A program made the position numbers and the translations under genes. Under the pieces are notes generated by a model. It saw only the letters and a list, made by a program, of their open reading frames with translations, was not told the DNA's origin and ran no database searches. This document shows positions 34,137 to 43,980 of a DNA stretch of 64,000 nt, in pieces. Every line of letters begins with the position of its first letter. The first letter of the stretch is position 1. The stretch is from Bacteroidota bacterium (GTDB lineage: Bacteria > Bacteroidota > Bacteroidia > Chitinophagales > Chitinophagaceae): positions 682,001-746,000 of the forward strand of contig JADJSG010000006.1 of assembly GCA_016711825.1 (NCBI GenBank). The letters are read 5' to 3'.

Positions 34137-36485
34137 ATGCGAATCGCCTTTTTACTGTTTTTATTTATTCATGCATCTCAATATAGTTCTGGGCAAATTA
34201 CGGCTTCGGATAGCTTGTATTTGAATAGTATTTTTACAGAATCGCCTTATGTTTCGTATTGGAATTACCCAGGTACATGGTTTCATCATCAAGAACTCAC
34301 TTCTGTACAAGATTTTTATAATAAGATTGACTCAAGTTATCAGTTTTACAATAATGAATTTGCTGATTGTTATCAAAAAATTCATACTTCAAATACTTTA
34401 TTGAGAGACACGGCCATCAATGCAACGATTGATAATTATGAGGTAACGAATAATGTAATGATCTATGGAAATAAAAATCCATTTGTCAAACTCCCATTTT
34501 CTTTAAACAATAAAACGTCCTATAGTTATGCAGTAATAGATTCTTCTTCGGCACCCATTCACAACAATGATCAGGTATTTGTGATTATATCAGGCACCGG
34601 TTCAAATTTATTAAAGCAAATCATTGATGGTAATGGTTATCATGATTTAAACTGTTATGTTCGTAATTTATTAAAACCTCATGGTGATATTTTTGTGATG
34701 TCGGCACCCAATGAAGATCACCGAGCCTTGGTTTTCAATACAAAAAAACCTTCCAGCTTACCTTCATACCAACCCCCATACCTGATCAATTATTTAAATG
34801 CGGAAAACAAAGCCTTGGGATTAAATAGAATCATTGAAACGGTGGCATTTATCAAATACTTAAAAACAACTTATAAAAAAGTATTTGTGCTTGGTTTATC
34901 TGCTGGTGGTACCATTGCCTTGTGGTCGTCTTTATTGGCCGAACCCGATGCTACTTTAGTGGCCTCTGGATATAGCGTATTGGTTGATAATGATTTCAAT
35001 TCACAGTTGATTAATTCGATGTCATACGGTAATTATTTGCTGGTTTACGATAAAGACTCAACCAAAAACAGATTGGCACAGCTACATACCCAGTTTTTAT
35101 TTACCCAGGCTCAAAATGACAATCCATTGGCTCAAGCCGATATCGACAGCAGCAGCACCAAAAATTATTTTGCAAGTTTAGGCAATACCTCCTTTTTTTC
35201 TGATTATACCAATCATTCATTCCCACCTTGTAATGTCATCGACTCCTTTTTGCAAAGATGTATGAGCAAACCAAAGGTGTTTATATCGGTTGATTCCTCT
35301 CTTTGCAATAAAGATAGTACTATAATGCGCTTGCATTTTGATGGCAAAGCCCCTTTTACATTTGATTTGTTTAAAAATAATGCATTAATAGGAAACTATA
35401 CCACAGCCTCCAACGACTATGAAATAAACATTTTGAATGAAGGTCGTTATTACATTAATAACATCCTTGATAGTTTACAAACAGTAGGCTATAGTTCCGA
35501 CACCTTTCATTATCGTAAAACCATCGCCCCTTCTGTAAAGTTCTCAGTGATTGATTTTGATTGTATCAGTAATCAAAGCAAAATACAGTTTGAATTTACA
35601 GGCACTAGCCCCTTTAAAGCTTACTATAACAATAACAATACCTTTGATAGTTTGATGTTTAACCAAGTCAAAGATTCATTATGGTTTGAAAACGGTGATT
35701 ATGCTTTTTTACAATTAAAAGATGCCAAAAATTGTATTTTACCCCTTGACAAACATTTTACTTTTGATCATTCACCCCTAAGTTTTCAATTGAACTCTAT
35801 TGAATATGATTGTATTTTCAACAAAAATGATGTGTCTATTTCGTTGGCAGGTACTTTTCCGATCCATTTTATTTATTATGACAGTGTCATCAGCTCATAC
35901 CGGTTTGAGATTATCCACAATAATGATTTTCATTTAAAATTAGACAGTGGAAAGTATCATTTTATATCATTAGCAGATTCAAATAATTGTACTTTACCTA
36001 TTGATTCCACTATTAATATTAGCAATGAAATTAGTTTCAATCAAGGTATTTATAAAAATAAAATGCAACTAAAAGCCACCAATGAACAATTTTCAAAGTA
36101 CTATTGGTATTTAAACAATCAACCCTATAAAGAAACTACTGAACCTTATATAGATTTGATGGAAAGCGGAAAATATCAATTGGGAAATTATAGTTTACTT
36201 CATTGCTTACTTAAAACCCCGAGCATAGAAATTGACCTTGGCAAAATCAATATATACCCAAATCCGGTTAGCAATATTGTCAATATTTTTATATCCCTAG
36301 AAAAAAATGAAATTGTCCAAGCTAAAATTACTGATATAACGGGCAAAGTATTACGCCAAAAAACGATGAGAAATGGATTAAATCAATGGAACATTATAGA
36401 CCTACCCAAAGGTATTTATTTAATTACCTTTGATACCGATATGGAATCAATCCGTTATGAACCTCAAAAATTACTAAAAAACTAA
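34137..36485 (+). CDS. T9SS-exported alpha/beta hydrolase (esterase-like)
   Basis: A 782-residue secreted protein. Signal peptide (MRIAFLLFLFIHASQYSSG, then Q); an alpha/beta hydrolase domain to about residue 380 with the nucleophile elbow VFVLGLSAGGTIAL (Ser255) and a possible catalytic His in SDYTNHSFPPC; three beta-rich roughly 80-residue repeats (KAPFTFDLFKNN, GTSPFKAYYNNN, GTFPIHFIYYD), each preceded by Cys; and a type A sorting domain (INIYPNPVSNIVNIFI). It should hydrolyse an ester outside the cell; the substrate is unknown. I start at 34137, where the signal peptide begins; the TTG at 34077 would add 20 non-signal residues. Confidence 0.8.
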   Translation: MRIAFLLFLFIHASQYSSGQITASDSLYLNSIFTESPYVSYWNYPGTWFHHQELTSVQDFYNKIDSSYQFYNNEFADCYQKIHTSNTLLRDTAINATIDNYEVTNNVMIYGNKNPFVKLPFSLNNKTSYSYAVIDSSSAPIHNNDQVFVIISGTGSNLLKQIIDGNGYHDLNCYVRNLLKPHGDIFVMSAPNEDHRALVFNTKKPSSLPSYQPPYLINYLNAENKALGLNRIIETVAFIKYLKTTYKKVFVLGLSAGGTIALWSSLLAEPDATLVASGYSVLVDNDFNSQLINSMSYGNYLLVYDKDSTKNRLAQLHTQFLFTQAQNDNPLAQADIDSSSTKNYFASLGNTSFFSDYTNHSFPPCNVIDSFLQRCMSKPKVFISVDSSLCNKDSTIMRLHFDGKAPFTFDLFKNNALIGNYTTASNDYEINILNEGRYYINNILDSLQTVGYSSDTFHYRKTIAPSVKFSVIDFDCISNQSKIQFEFTGTSPFKAYYNNNNTFDSLMFNQVKDSLWFENGDYAFLQLKDAKNCILPLDKHFTFDHSPLSFQLNSIEYDCIFNKNDVSISLAGTFPIHFIYYDSVISSYRFEIIHNNDFHLKLDSGKYHFISLADSNNCTLPIDSTINISNEISFNQGIYKNKMQLKATNEQFSKYYWYLNNQPYKETTEPYIDLMESGKYQLGNYSLLHCLLKTPSIEIDLGKINIYPNPVSNIVNIFISLEKNEIVQAKITDITGKVLRQKTMRNGLNQWNIIDLPKGIYLITFDTDMESIRYEPQKLLKN

Positions 36486-36500
36486 ATCGTTTATTCTGTT

Positions 36501-36522
36501 AGTGAATAATCATGGATTCACT
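36501..36522. terminator. Possible weak convergent terminator
   Basis: AGTGAAT (36501..36507) pairs with ATTCACT (36516..36522), then TAATTTTT, between the convergent esterase and DPP III genes. The stem is short and touches the DPP III stop codon. Confidence 0.35.
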
Positions 36523-38579
36523 TAATTTTTAACTCCTAAAAAGCTATAGTTTTTGCCATATTCCATCATTTGTGCAAAGAAAGAAGTTGGATATTCAATG
36601 GTCACATCTTTGATTTTTTCACCATCCATTACGGCTACGAGTTTAGGTTGTATAAACCCACGATAAGGTTTTAATCCCAATGTTTGATACCTGTCCAGTA
36701 TTTCTTTATGTAATACTTTATCTACTTTCACTCCGTAGTTTTCTACCAATGCTTGTCCGGCTTTAAAATCACCTTCACTCTTAATTCGTTGAATTTCTTT
36801 CAATAAATCGCCAAATAATTTACGCAATTTTGCATAGTCATTGATTTGAACATAGGTTTTATTGTCTCTTTTTACAAATTGAATGACACTATCTTTTTTA
36901 CCCATTTCATATACCCACATCGCATTTAATTGTCGATTACGCATATGGGCTTCTTCAATATTATCTCCTAATTTGATACGTGTTAACTGGGTCATCAAGC
37001 CATTCATGATATAACTGTCATATTCTGCTTTTGCTACATCCATATTGGGCATTACACCAATATCAATCAACTTTTGATCCATGATATAGTATAATCCCAC
37101 TAAGTCAGCACGGGCTTCTTCAAGACAACTTGCATAGTTTTTTAATGTTTTATCGGTAGTTTCAACCCCTGGATTAATTTGTCCGGATGCGTGACCTATA
37201 CATTCATGCATATCGGTATGTAAATCGCTGGCTAAAGCCCCATGTTCTTTGATACGTTTAATCACCTCGGCATTTAGGCCAAACTCATCAATAGTTCCTT
37301 TTTGTGCAGAAGCTACATTATAACTGTGTATAATATTACTGAGTGATACTGATTTGCTTCCATGATCTTTTCTTATCCAATCAGCATTGGGTAAATTGAT
37401 TCCAATAGCAGTAGAGGGTGCCAAGTCGCCACTTTCGGCTATTACGGTAATTGCTTTTGCAATAATTCCTTTTACTTCTTTCTTTTTATGCTCAGGCATT
37501 AGAGGCGAGTTGTCTTCAAACCATTGGGCTTCTTTGGCAATGGCAGCAATCCGTTTAGTGGCTTCTTCGTCTTTTATACTTACATAACTTTCATAACTTC
37601 CTTTTTTACCTATCGCATCTAAATACACTTCAATAAATCCGTTGATGCCATCAATTTTACTGTCTGTATCCTTAACCCAAGCGATACTGTATTCATCAAA
37701 ATCTTTTAAATCTCCGCTGCGTAAATATTTAACCAACAACTGTAAGGTTTGTTTTTGTTTGTCGTTTTCTGCAACTGTGATTGCCTTATCTAACCAAAAA
37801 CATATTTTATCGATTGAGGCTCCATACATACCACCACTTTTCCATACTTTCTCGGTCACAACCCCGTTTTCTTTTACCACTTTGCTATTCAAACCCCAAC
37901 TGGGTGCATTGCCCGTTGTAGGCATTTTGTCATAATAGGCTTCAACCTCTTTTTGGGTAACCCCTTCATAAAAATTATTGCTTGATGCAACGATATTGTC
38001 GATACCCGAACGTAGATCTACACATTTAGGCTCTACTTTCAAATCATACAATAGTGGATTTACCCTTGTCCAAAAAGCTTCTACACTTTCCCCATTGTCT
38101 TTGGGTAAAGTAGCAGTATCACTATTCATTACCAAGGTTTTGAAATAATCTGCACTACATTCAGGTATAAACTTTTCATTGCCATAGTGATGATGATTCC
38201 CATTGCTAAACCAAAATCTACCCGCATAATCAGCAAATTGTTTCCATTCACTGCTGGTTTTATCTCCTTTATAAGTTCCATAAATATTCTCAATGGTTTT
38301 GCGTAGCAAAATACCATATTTGCTTTTCTGATCATAAATCATATCTCTACCACACATGGTTGCTTCATATAAATAATAACACAATTCTTTTTCTTTAGCT
38401 GTTAATTTTTCAAAACCAGGTACCTGATAACGTAGTATTTGTAAGTCACCAAACGATTCAGCCATTACATCAAAGTTGGCTTCTTTGGTTTTACTTGTTT
38501 CTTTTGACGTGGTTTCATTTGAATTGCAGGCTGTGAATAATGCAATAGCAGCCGTAGCTAAAAGGGTAGAGAGTTTCAT
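36522..38579 (-). CDS. Dipeptidyl peptidase III (M49) lipoprotein
   Basis: A 685-residue zinc metallopeptidase of family M49, which removes dipeptides from peptide N-termini. The zinc motif HECIGH is at residues 458-463 and the second zinc/catalytic motif EEARAD at 487-492, both intact and spaced as in the family. A lipoprotein signal (MKLSTLLATAAIALFTAC, Cys18) implies membrane anchoring, unlike the cytosolic eukaryotic enzyme. Other conserved stretches: YQVPGFEKLTAKEKELCYYL, WFSNGNHHHYGNEKF, VETTDKTLKNYASCLEE. A TATCTTTA near-box lies 20 nt before the start. No partner genes nearby; it may recycle peptides in the periplasm or at the surface. Confidence 0.92.
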   Translation of the reverse strand: MKLSTLLATAAIALFTACNSNETTSKETSKTKEANFDVMAESFGDLQILRYQVPGFEKLTAKEKELCYYLYEATMCGRDMIYDQKSKYGILLRKTIENIYGTYKGDKTSSEWKQFADYAGRFWFSNGNHHHYGNEKFIPECSADYFKTLVMNSDTATLPKDNGESVEAFWTRVNPLLYDLKVEPKCVDLRSGIDNIVASSNNFYEGVTQKEVEAYYDKMPTTGNAPSWGLNSKVVKENGVVTEKVWKSGGMYGASIDKICFWLDKAITVAENDKQKQTLQLLVKYLRSGDLKDFDEYSIAWVKDTDSKIDGINGFIEVYLDAIGKKGSYESYVSIKDEEATKRIAAIAKEAQWFEDNSPLMPEHKKKEVKGIIAKAITVIAESGDLAPSTAIGINLPNADWIRKDHGSKSVSLSNIIHSYNVASAQKGTIDEFGLNAEVIKRIKEHGALASDLHTDMHECIGHASGQINPGVETTDKTLKNYASCLEEARADLVGLYYIMDQKLIDIGVMPNMDVAKAEYDSYIMNGLMTQLTRIKLGDNIEEAHMRNRQLNAMWVYEMGKKDSVIQFVKRDNKTYVQINDYAKLRKLFGDLLKEIQRIKSEGDFKAGQALVENYGVKVDKVLHKEILDRYQTLGLKPYRGFIQPKLVAVMDGEKIKDVTIEYPTSFFAQMMEYGKNYSFLGVKN

Positions 38580-38980
38580 GTATAAAATTATTTGAACCGT
38601 AAAGATAGTTTATTATTAAATAGAGAGATTGTCAAAAGTTGCTAATAATTTTAACCCATCATGTTAACTGAAGATTTGTCCCCCCTGTTTTCTCTTCTGT
38701 TGATGCAATGTTTACCAGCATAAGATCGCTATTGGGTGTTTTATGGAATCATAAAGTGTGCAAGATAAATATACCCATGTCACTTATCAAGCATTCAAAT
38801 GAAAGAGGTAAAGGCTCTTTAAAAGAGTGTTTAATGCTACTGGACGAAACGGTCATGAATCGATTCACAATCTCAGCTTGGTATTACACGCTAAAAATGT
38901 AAACTCTATAGCAATTATCACTCTTTACTTTTGATTATCCTATTGATTTACAATATCTTTAATTCCACTATTAAATTATT
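38580..38980. promoter_or_regulatory. Intergenic with -7 box for the CotH gene
   Basis: About 400 bases between divergent genes. TACTTTTG (38926..38933) matches the -7 consensus for the CotH gene and gives a leader of about 45 nt. A 64-codon frame at 38708..38902 shows no signal or family and is not credited. Confidence 0.45.
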
Positions 38981-41900
38981 ATGAAGAAATTATTATCATT
39001 GTTTGTTGGGTTTTTTGTGTTTTGTAATGTGTATGCATCACATTGGGAAGCCGCTGTTTTACCCAATAGCAATTTTAAATACAAAATACCAACTGCCAAT
39101 ATTGCTAACTGGACTACCCCTTTGTATAATGATGCAGCTTGGACCAATGGCCAATGTGGCATAGGTTATGGTGATGGCGACGATGTTAGTGTAGTGGCAG
39201 GTAATACCGTTTCATTTTATGTTCGCAAATCGTTTAACCTTGTTGACACTTCCACTATTTTGAATGGTATATTAAATATCGACTTTGACGATGCCTTTGT
39301 AGCTTATCTTAATGGAACCGAAATTGCACGTAGTGGTATGAATGCAGGCATACCCGCTTACAACGATATTGCGAATCAATCGCACGAGGCACAAATGTAT
39401 CAAAATGGGAATCCTGAATATTATTTTATCAATCAAACTTTGTTTAAAAGTTTAATCCGTAATGGAAACAACGTATTGTCAATCGAAATTCACAACGAAA
39501 GCGCAGCTTCGAGTGATTTAACGTGTATCCCTTTTTTAAATATAGAAATTGCAAACAATGTATACAATTACTCACCTACCCCTATTTGGTTTGTATCACC
39601 GATTACTTCAAGCAACTTACCGCTGATTATTATCAATACCCTCAACAACCAGTCAATACCCGACGACCCCAAAATACAAGCCGATATGAAAGTCATTTAT
39701 AACGGGGCGGGGCAAATTAATCATATAAACGATGTGCCTAACTATCAAGGGATGATAGGTATTGAAGGTCGTGGGGCATTTTCACAAAGTTTGCCTCAAA
39801 AGCCCTATCTGCTTGAAACTTATCAAGGGGTGTTTGGCAACGACACCAATGTATCTCTTTTAAATATGCCCAAGGAAAATGATTGGATACTGCAAGCAAC
39901 ATACAACGATAAAACATTTTTACGCAATACCTTTTCATTCGATATGGCTCGTATCAGTGGCGAGTATGCCGCTCGTACCCAACATTGTGAGGTGATTATC
40001 AATGGTGAGTATATGGGTATTTATTTCCTTTGTGAAAGAATAAAAATTGATGAGCATCGTGTGAATGTTGAAAAATTAAATATCACAGACAATACCCCAC
40101 CATTGGTTACCGGAGGCTATGTATTTAAACATGATTACAGCGCTGCCGGCTGGACATCACAATGGACTGACCCTAACTGCCCTGCTACACCCCTTGAATA
40201 TCAATATTATGACCCCAAACCAAACGTGATTACAGGTGCTCAGGGTGCCTATATCAAAAGCTATGTAGATAGTTTTGAAACCGCCTTACTGGGGCCCAAT
40301 TTTGCCAATCCTATTACAGGATTTAGAAAGTTTATAGATGAAAAATCGTTTATCGATTATTTATTAATCAACGAATTGGCCTTAAATGGAGATGGATTTA
40401 AAAAAAGCATGTATTTTCATAAAGACCGCAATAAAAAAATAGTGGCCGGGCCTGTTTGGGACTTTGATTGGGCATTGAAATATTCACCCTGGATACCCAA
40501 TAATTTATCGGGTTATTTTCATACCACCGACCCATGTTCACAAGATGTACCTATCCTTTTTTGGTGGAAACGTATGATGCAAGACCCTGCTTTTGCCAAC
40601 AGCGTTAAATGTCGTTATCAAACGATGCGTGCCTATGCGATGGATACCACACGGATGTTTTATTATATCGATTCAATGGCAAATTATTTAAATCAAGCTC
40701 AAGCCCGACATTATGTACGATGGCCTACTTTGGGTATCAATGTGGGTACTCCCGAAAATGGACCCATTCCGACGACCTTTGCAGGAGAAATTGAACGATT
40801 TAAACAATTTTATAGAGATAGAATATTATGGCTTGATGCCAATTTACCGGGCAACTGCTTAACCCCCTTACAAATGCCAATAGCCAATGCCATCGAATTT
40901 TCTGAATTGAATTACAACAGCGACAGCACCCGCAGTGCAGGCGACTGGATTGAGATACACAATAAAACAGGGAGTACCGTCAATATTTCGGGTTGGCAAT
41001 TACAAGATAACCATATTGGTTTAAGGTATACTGTTCCTAACAATACCACCATACCACCCAATGGCTATAAAGTATTTGCGAACAATATGGCAAAATTTGC
41101 CCAGCAATTTCCTGCAGTAAGCAATGTGTTAGGTCCTATTCCATTTGAGTTTAGCAACAATGGCGAAACCATTTCTCTCTTCACGCACATCGGTACTACA
41201 GCTGTACAAATGACCTATAGCGATAGTATAGGTTGGCCTTGCACTGCCGATGGTCATGGTCGCACGATGGAACTCATTGCTGCAGGTGCCAATCCTAATT
41301 TGCAAACTTCATGGTTTGATGGATGTATGGGTGGCTCACCTGGAGTGGCATTTTCTACATGTATCGAAAATCCGATTATTCAAGAAATCAATTATCATTC
41401 ATCCCCTACAGCAGATGCAGGCGATTGGATTGAAATACATACCAAAACCAATACCTCAGTAAACTTAAGTGGTTGGAAAATAAGTGACCAAACGAATATA
41501 GGCTTTACCTTTGCTCCTGGTACAAGCATACCACCCAATGGCTATGTAAGTGTATACAATGATTTAATTAAATTTCAAACGCAATACCCTACCGTTACCA
41601 ATAAGTATGGTCCTTTTGCTTTTGGTTTGAGTAGTACCAAAGATGTGGTAAAACTTTTCGACAACTCGGGTCGTGTATTTCAGTCTGTTTGTTATTTATC
41701 CAGTGCTCCCTATACACCCTTGCCCAATGGAGGTGGATATTCACTGCAATTGATTGATTCGGTAGGCAATCTCAACAAAGCCAGCAACTGGGATCGATCA
41801 TGTAACACTGGCACCCCTGGCGCCAAAAACATCTATCCTTGCTGGGCCACAGGCATATCAGATGCTCAGGAAGAGAGCATCACACTATTTCCCAACCCTA

Positions 41901-42112
41901 CTTATGACAAGCTCACCATTCGATTGAATCATGAGCCCAAACACAATATTTATGTACAACTTATAGATATGACGGGTAAAACAATATTCAAAACCGATTA
42001 CATTTCATCATATGAAATCGTACTTTCGATGGGCAACTATGCAAAGGGTATGTATTTGTTAGAGGTGATAGTGGATGGTAAACAATACAGAGAAAAATTG
42101 AATAAACTATAA
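38981..42112 (+). CDS. CotH kinase and lamin-tail domain protein, T9SS cargo
   Basis: A 1043-residue secreted protein. Signal peptide (MKKLLSLFVGFFVFCNVYAS); an N-terminal carbohydrate-binding-like beta domain (residues 25-180, with CGIGYGDGDDVSVVAGNTVS, then FYVRKSFN); a CotH kinase domain from about 230 to 620 with GIEGRGAFSQSLPQKPYLLE, NDWILQATYNDKTFLRN, INGEYMGIYFLCERIKIDEH and the metal/catalytic GPVWDFDWALKY; two lamin-tail domains (NYNSDSTRSAGDWIEIHNKT and NYHSSPTADAGDWIEIHTKT); and a type A sorting domain (ITLFPNPTYDKLTIRL). CotH of Bacillus phosphorylates spore-coat protein; here a phosphotransferase exported past the outer membrane is predicted, with unknown target and ATP source. 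Confidence 0.85.
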   Translation: MKKLLSLFVGFFVFCNVYASHWEAAVLPNSNFKYKIPTANIANWTTPLYNDAAWTNGQCGIGYGDGDDVSVVAGNTVSFYVRKSFNLVDTSTILNGILNIDFDDAFVAYLNGTEIARSGMNAGIPAYNDIANQSHEAQMYQNGNPEYYFINQTLFKSLIRNGNNVLSIEIHNESAASSDLTCIPFLNIEIANNVYNYSPTPIWFVSPITSSNLPLIIINTLNNQSIPDDPKIQADMKVIYNGAGQINHINDVPNYQGMIGIEGRGAFSQSLPQKPYLLETYQGVFGNDTNVSLLNMPKENDWILQATYNDKTFLRNTFSFDMARISGEYAARTQHCEVIINGEYMGIYFLCERIKIDEHRVNVEKLNITDNTPPLVTGGYVFKHDYSAAGWTSQWTDPNCPATPLEYQYYDPKPNVITGAQGAYIKSYVDSFETALLGPNFANPITGFRKFIDEKSFIDYLLINELALNGDGFKKSMYFHKDRNKKIVAGPVWDFDWALKYSPWIPNNLSGYFHTTDPCSQDVPILFWWKRMMQDPAFANSVKCRYQTMRAYAMDTTRMFYYIDSMANYLNQAQARHYVRWPTLGINVGTPENGPIPTTFAGEIERFKQFYRDRILWLDANLPGNCLTPLQMPIANAIEFSELNYNSDSTRSAGDWIEIHNKTGSTVNISGWQLQDNHIGLRYTVPNNTTIPPNGYKVFANNMAKFAQQFPAVSNVLGPIPFEFSNNGETISLFTHIGTTAVQMTYSDSIGWPCTADGHGRTMELIAAGANPNLQTSWFDGCMGGSPGVAFSTCIENPIIQEINYHSSPTADAGDWIEIHTKTNTSVNLSGWKISDQTNIGFTFAPGTSIPPNGYVSVYNDLIKFQTQYPTVTNKYGPFAFGLSSTKDVVKLFDNSGRVFQSVCYLSSAPYTPLPNGGGYSLQLIDSVGNLNKASNWDRSCNTGTPGAKNIYPCWATGISDAQEESITLFPNPTYDKLTIRLNHEPKHNIYVQLIDMTGKTIFKTDYISSYEIVLSMGNYAKGMYLLEVIVDGKQYREKLNKL

Positions 42113-42158
42113 TGTCTTTTTTATCAGAAAAACAAATTTTTATTATTGAAATAGAAAT

Positions 42159-42166
42159 TAAATTTG
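42159..42166 (+). promoter_or_regulatory. -7 box for the DUF5606 gene
   Basis: TAAATTTG matches TAnnTTTG and lies 55 nt before the ATG at 42222. Confidence 0.45.
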
Positions 42167-42221
42167 CGACACAAAAAATATTATCCATCTTTAGGGTTCC
42201 CTAAATAAAAAATATAAAACG

Positions 42222-42665
42222 ATGAAATATAATGAATTAGTAGCCATTTCAGGATTAGGCGGTTTGTATCAATTAATGTCTACAAAAAGCGATGGTGCTA
42301 TCGTAAAAAACTTAGATGATAACACTACCAAATTTGTGGCGGCACGCTCACACAATGTGACCCCACTTGATAGTATTGAGGTGTTTACCATGACCGAAAA
42401 TGTACGTTTGTATGAAGTGTTTCAAAGTTTTAAAATTCATGAAAGTGAAGTAGCTTCATTAGATGTAAGTAAAGCAGACAATAAAACCATTGCGAGTACT
42501 TTTGCTACTTTATTTCCTGCATACGACAAAGATCGTGTGTATGTGAGCGACATGAAAAAGATGATCAAATGGTATGGCATCGTTAAAAAACTCAATCTCA
42601 TCAATGAACCTGAAGCTGAAGAGACGGCTGAAACAGCTCCTGAGGAAGCAGGTACAGAAGCCTAA
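42222..42665 (+). CDS. DUF5606 domain-containing protein
   Basis: A 147-residue cytoplasmic protein of a Bacteroidota-specific family. The diagnostic N-terminus is ELVAISGLGGLYQLMSTKSD, then GAIVKNLDD, followed by FVAARSHNVTPLDSIEVFTM and LYEVFQSFKIHE. The C-terminal 20 residues are a low-complexity acidic tail (EAEETAETAPEEAGTEA). Function unknown. The next gene, gcvH, lies 84 bp downstream in the same direction. Confidence 0.8.
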   Translation: MKYNELVAISGLGGLYQLMSTKSDGAIVKNLDDNTTKFVAARSHNVTPLDSIEVFTMTENVRLYEVFQSFKIHESEVASLDVSKADNKTIASTFATLFPAYDKDRVYVSDMKKMIKWYGIVKKLNLINEPEAEETAETAPEEAGTEA

Positions 42666-42749
42666 AATATTCTATTTGTAGAATCAGATTATATTTTTAA
42701 TTTTACGTTTCTATAAACCATTTATCATTTTTAAATTTTACCCCGTAAT

Positions 42750-43130
42750 ATGAACATTCCAGCAGAACTAAAATATACGAGCGACCATGAATGGGTTCGC
42801 ATTGAAGGCAATACCGCTACCGTAGGCGTTACCGATTTCGCACAAAGTGAATTGGGCGATATCGTATTTGTAGATATCAACACGGTTGGCAACGAACTCA
42901 AATCAGGTGACATCTTTGGCACTGTAGAAGCTGTAAAAACCGTTTCTGATTTGTTTTTACCTTTAAATGGCACTATTGCAGAAGTAAACCCAGGTTTGGA
43001 ATCAAATCCTGAAGCGGTGAATTCAGATCCATATGGCGAAGGCTGGATGGTAAAAGTAACTATTGCTGAAGGTGCAGACACTTCGTCTTTGTTAGATGCT
43101 GATGCTTATAAGGCATTGATTGGGGCGTAG
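42750..43130 (+). CDS. gcvH: Glycine cleavage system H protein
   Basis: A 126-residue lipoyl carrier that shuttles the aminomethyl group between the P, T and L proteins of glycine cleavage. YTSDHEWVRIEGNTATVGVT, then DFAQSELGDIVFVD is the family N-terminus and the lipoylated Lys is Lys63 in GTVEAVKTVSD. The C-terminal PEAVNSDPYGEGWMVKV is also conserved. No gcvT or gcvP is present in this window, so the other components lie elsewhere. Confidence 0.95.
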   Translation: MNIPAELKYTSDHEWVRIEGNTATVGVTDFAQSELGDIVFVDINTVGNELKSGDIFGTVEAVKTVSDLFLPLNGTIAEVNPGLESNPEAVNSDPYGEGWMVKVTIAEGADTSSLLDADAYKALIGA

Positions 43131-43135
43131 AAGAG

Positions 43136-43395
43136 CCAATAGTACATAGCCAAAAGGGAATAGCCAAAAAAAGCCATTAGGGAGTAGCCAAAAGGGAGAA
43201 GTCAATAGCACTTAGCCATTAGCCAATAGGGAGAAGCCAATAGGGAGTAGCCAAAAGGCTTTTTGAATTGGAATGAATCCTTCATTTAAATAATAACTTA
43301 TTCGCTGATACCTATTCACTAGTCACTTATACCTATTCGCTATTCGCTAATAACTATTCGCTATTCACTGATACCTATTCGCCCGTCTTTTACAT
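43136..43395. repeat. Degenerate short-unit intergenic repeats
   Basis: The first half consists of AGCCAATAGGGAG-like units (43136..43260), the second half of TATTCGCTATTCACTGATACC-type units (about 43300..43385). The reverse complement of the second family (GCGAATAGCGAATAGG) resembles the first, so the region could fold as an imperfect hairpin. Confidence 0.6.
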
Positions 43396-43396
43396 C

Positions 43397-43786
43397 ATGA
43401 GAAAGTTAATCCTGTTTTTTGAAACCCGTAAAAGGCTTACATTTTTTTTAGCCCTTGTATGGTCGATCGTGATATTCATAGGTTGTTCGATGCCGGGAAG
43501 AGAATTACCAAAGATTGGTATATTCGACCATATTGACAAGGTCATTCACTTTATTTTTTTTGCGGTATTTTTTGGCTTATGGTTTTTGTCAACGCCTAAA
43601 ACCGCTGCATCTGTCCTATTCCTATTGGTCATCTCCATCATTTATGGCTTTGGTCTTGAGTTTTATCAGTTACATTATGTCGCGGGTAGAAGTTTTGATG
43701 TATGGGACGGGGTGGCAGATACCGTGGGGGCATTGTGTGGGTGGGGTGTGATGTGGTATAGTAAAATAGTAGAAAGTAGAAAGTAG
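43397..43786 (+). CDS. VanZ-like membrane protein
   Basis: A 129-residue, four-pass membrane protein of the VanZ-like family. Typical features: VWSIVIFIGCSMPGRELP, the charged FDHIDKVIHFIFFAVFFGLW and a loop with LEFYQLHYVAGRSFDVWDGV, then ADTVGA before the last helix. VanZ itself lowers teicoplanin susceptibility, but most family members are of unknown function. It is separated from gcvH by the repeat stretch and converges with a decayed T9SS gene. Confidence 0.85.
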   Translation: MRKLILFFETRKRLTFFLALVWSIVIFIGCSMPGRELPKIGIFDHIDKVIHFIFFAVFFGLWFLSTPKTAASVLFLLVISIIYGFGLEFYQLHYVAGRSFDVWDGVADTVGALCGWGVMWYSKIVESRK

Positions 43787-43980
43787 AAAGAAAGGACATT
43801 GTTTGATAATGCTTACCCATTTTAATAAATGATACCCATTACATATTAAATGTAGTAAAAATAGGTGTATAATGCTTACACACATTAAATTTCAGCTTAT
43901 TATAAATGGACAATTTACATGAGTCGCAGTTGTTATTCATTCCCGAAAAAAAGCTTTTTTGGCTGCGTTGTTCGCTATTA

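Noticed and set aside
38708..38902. Frame of 64 codons between DPP III and the CotH gene
   Set aside because: No signal peptide, family or ribosome/promoter context; probably chance.
43947..43960. Palindrome AAAAAAGCTTTTTT as terminator
   Set aside because: Only two G/C pairs and no loop; it could not form a stable hairpin.
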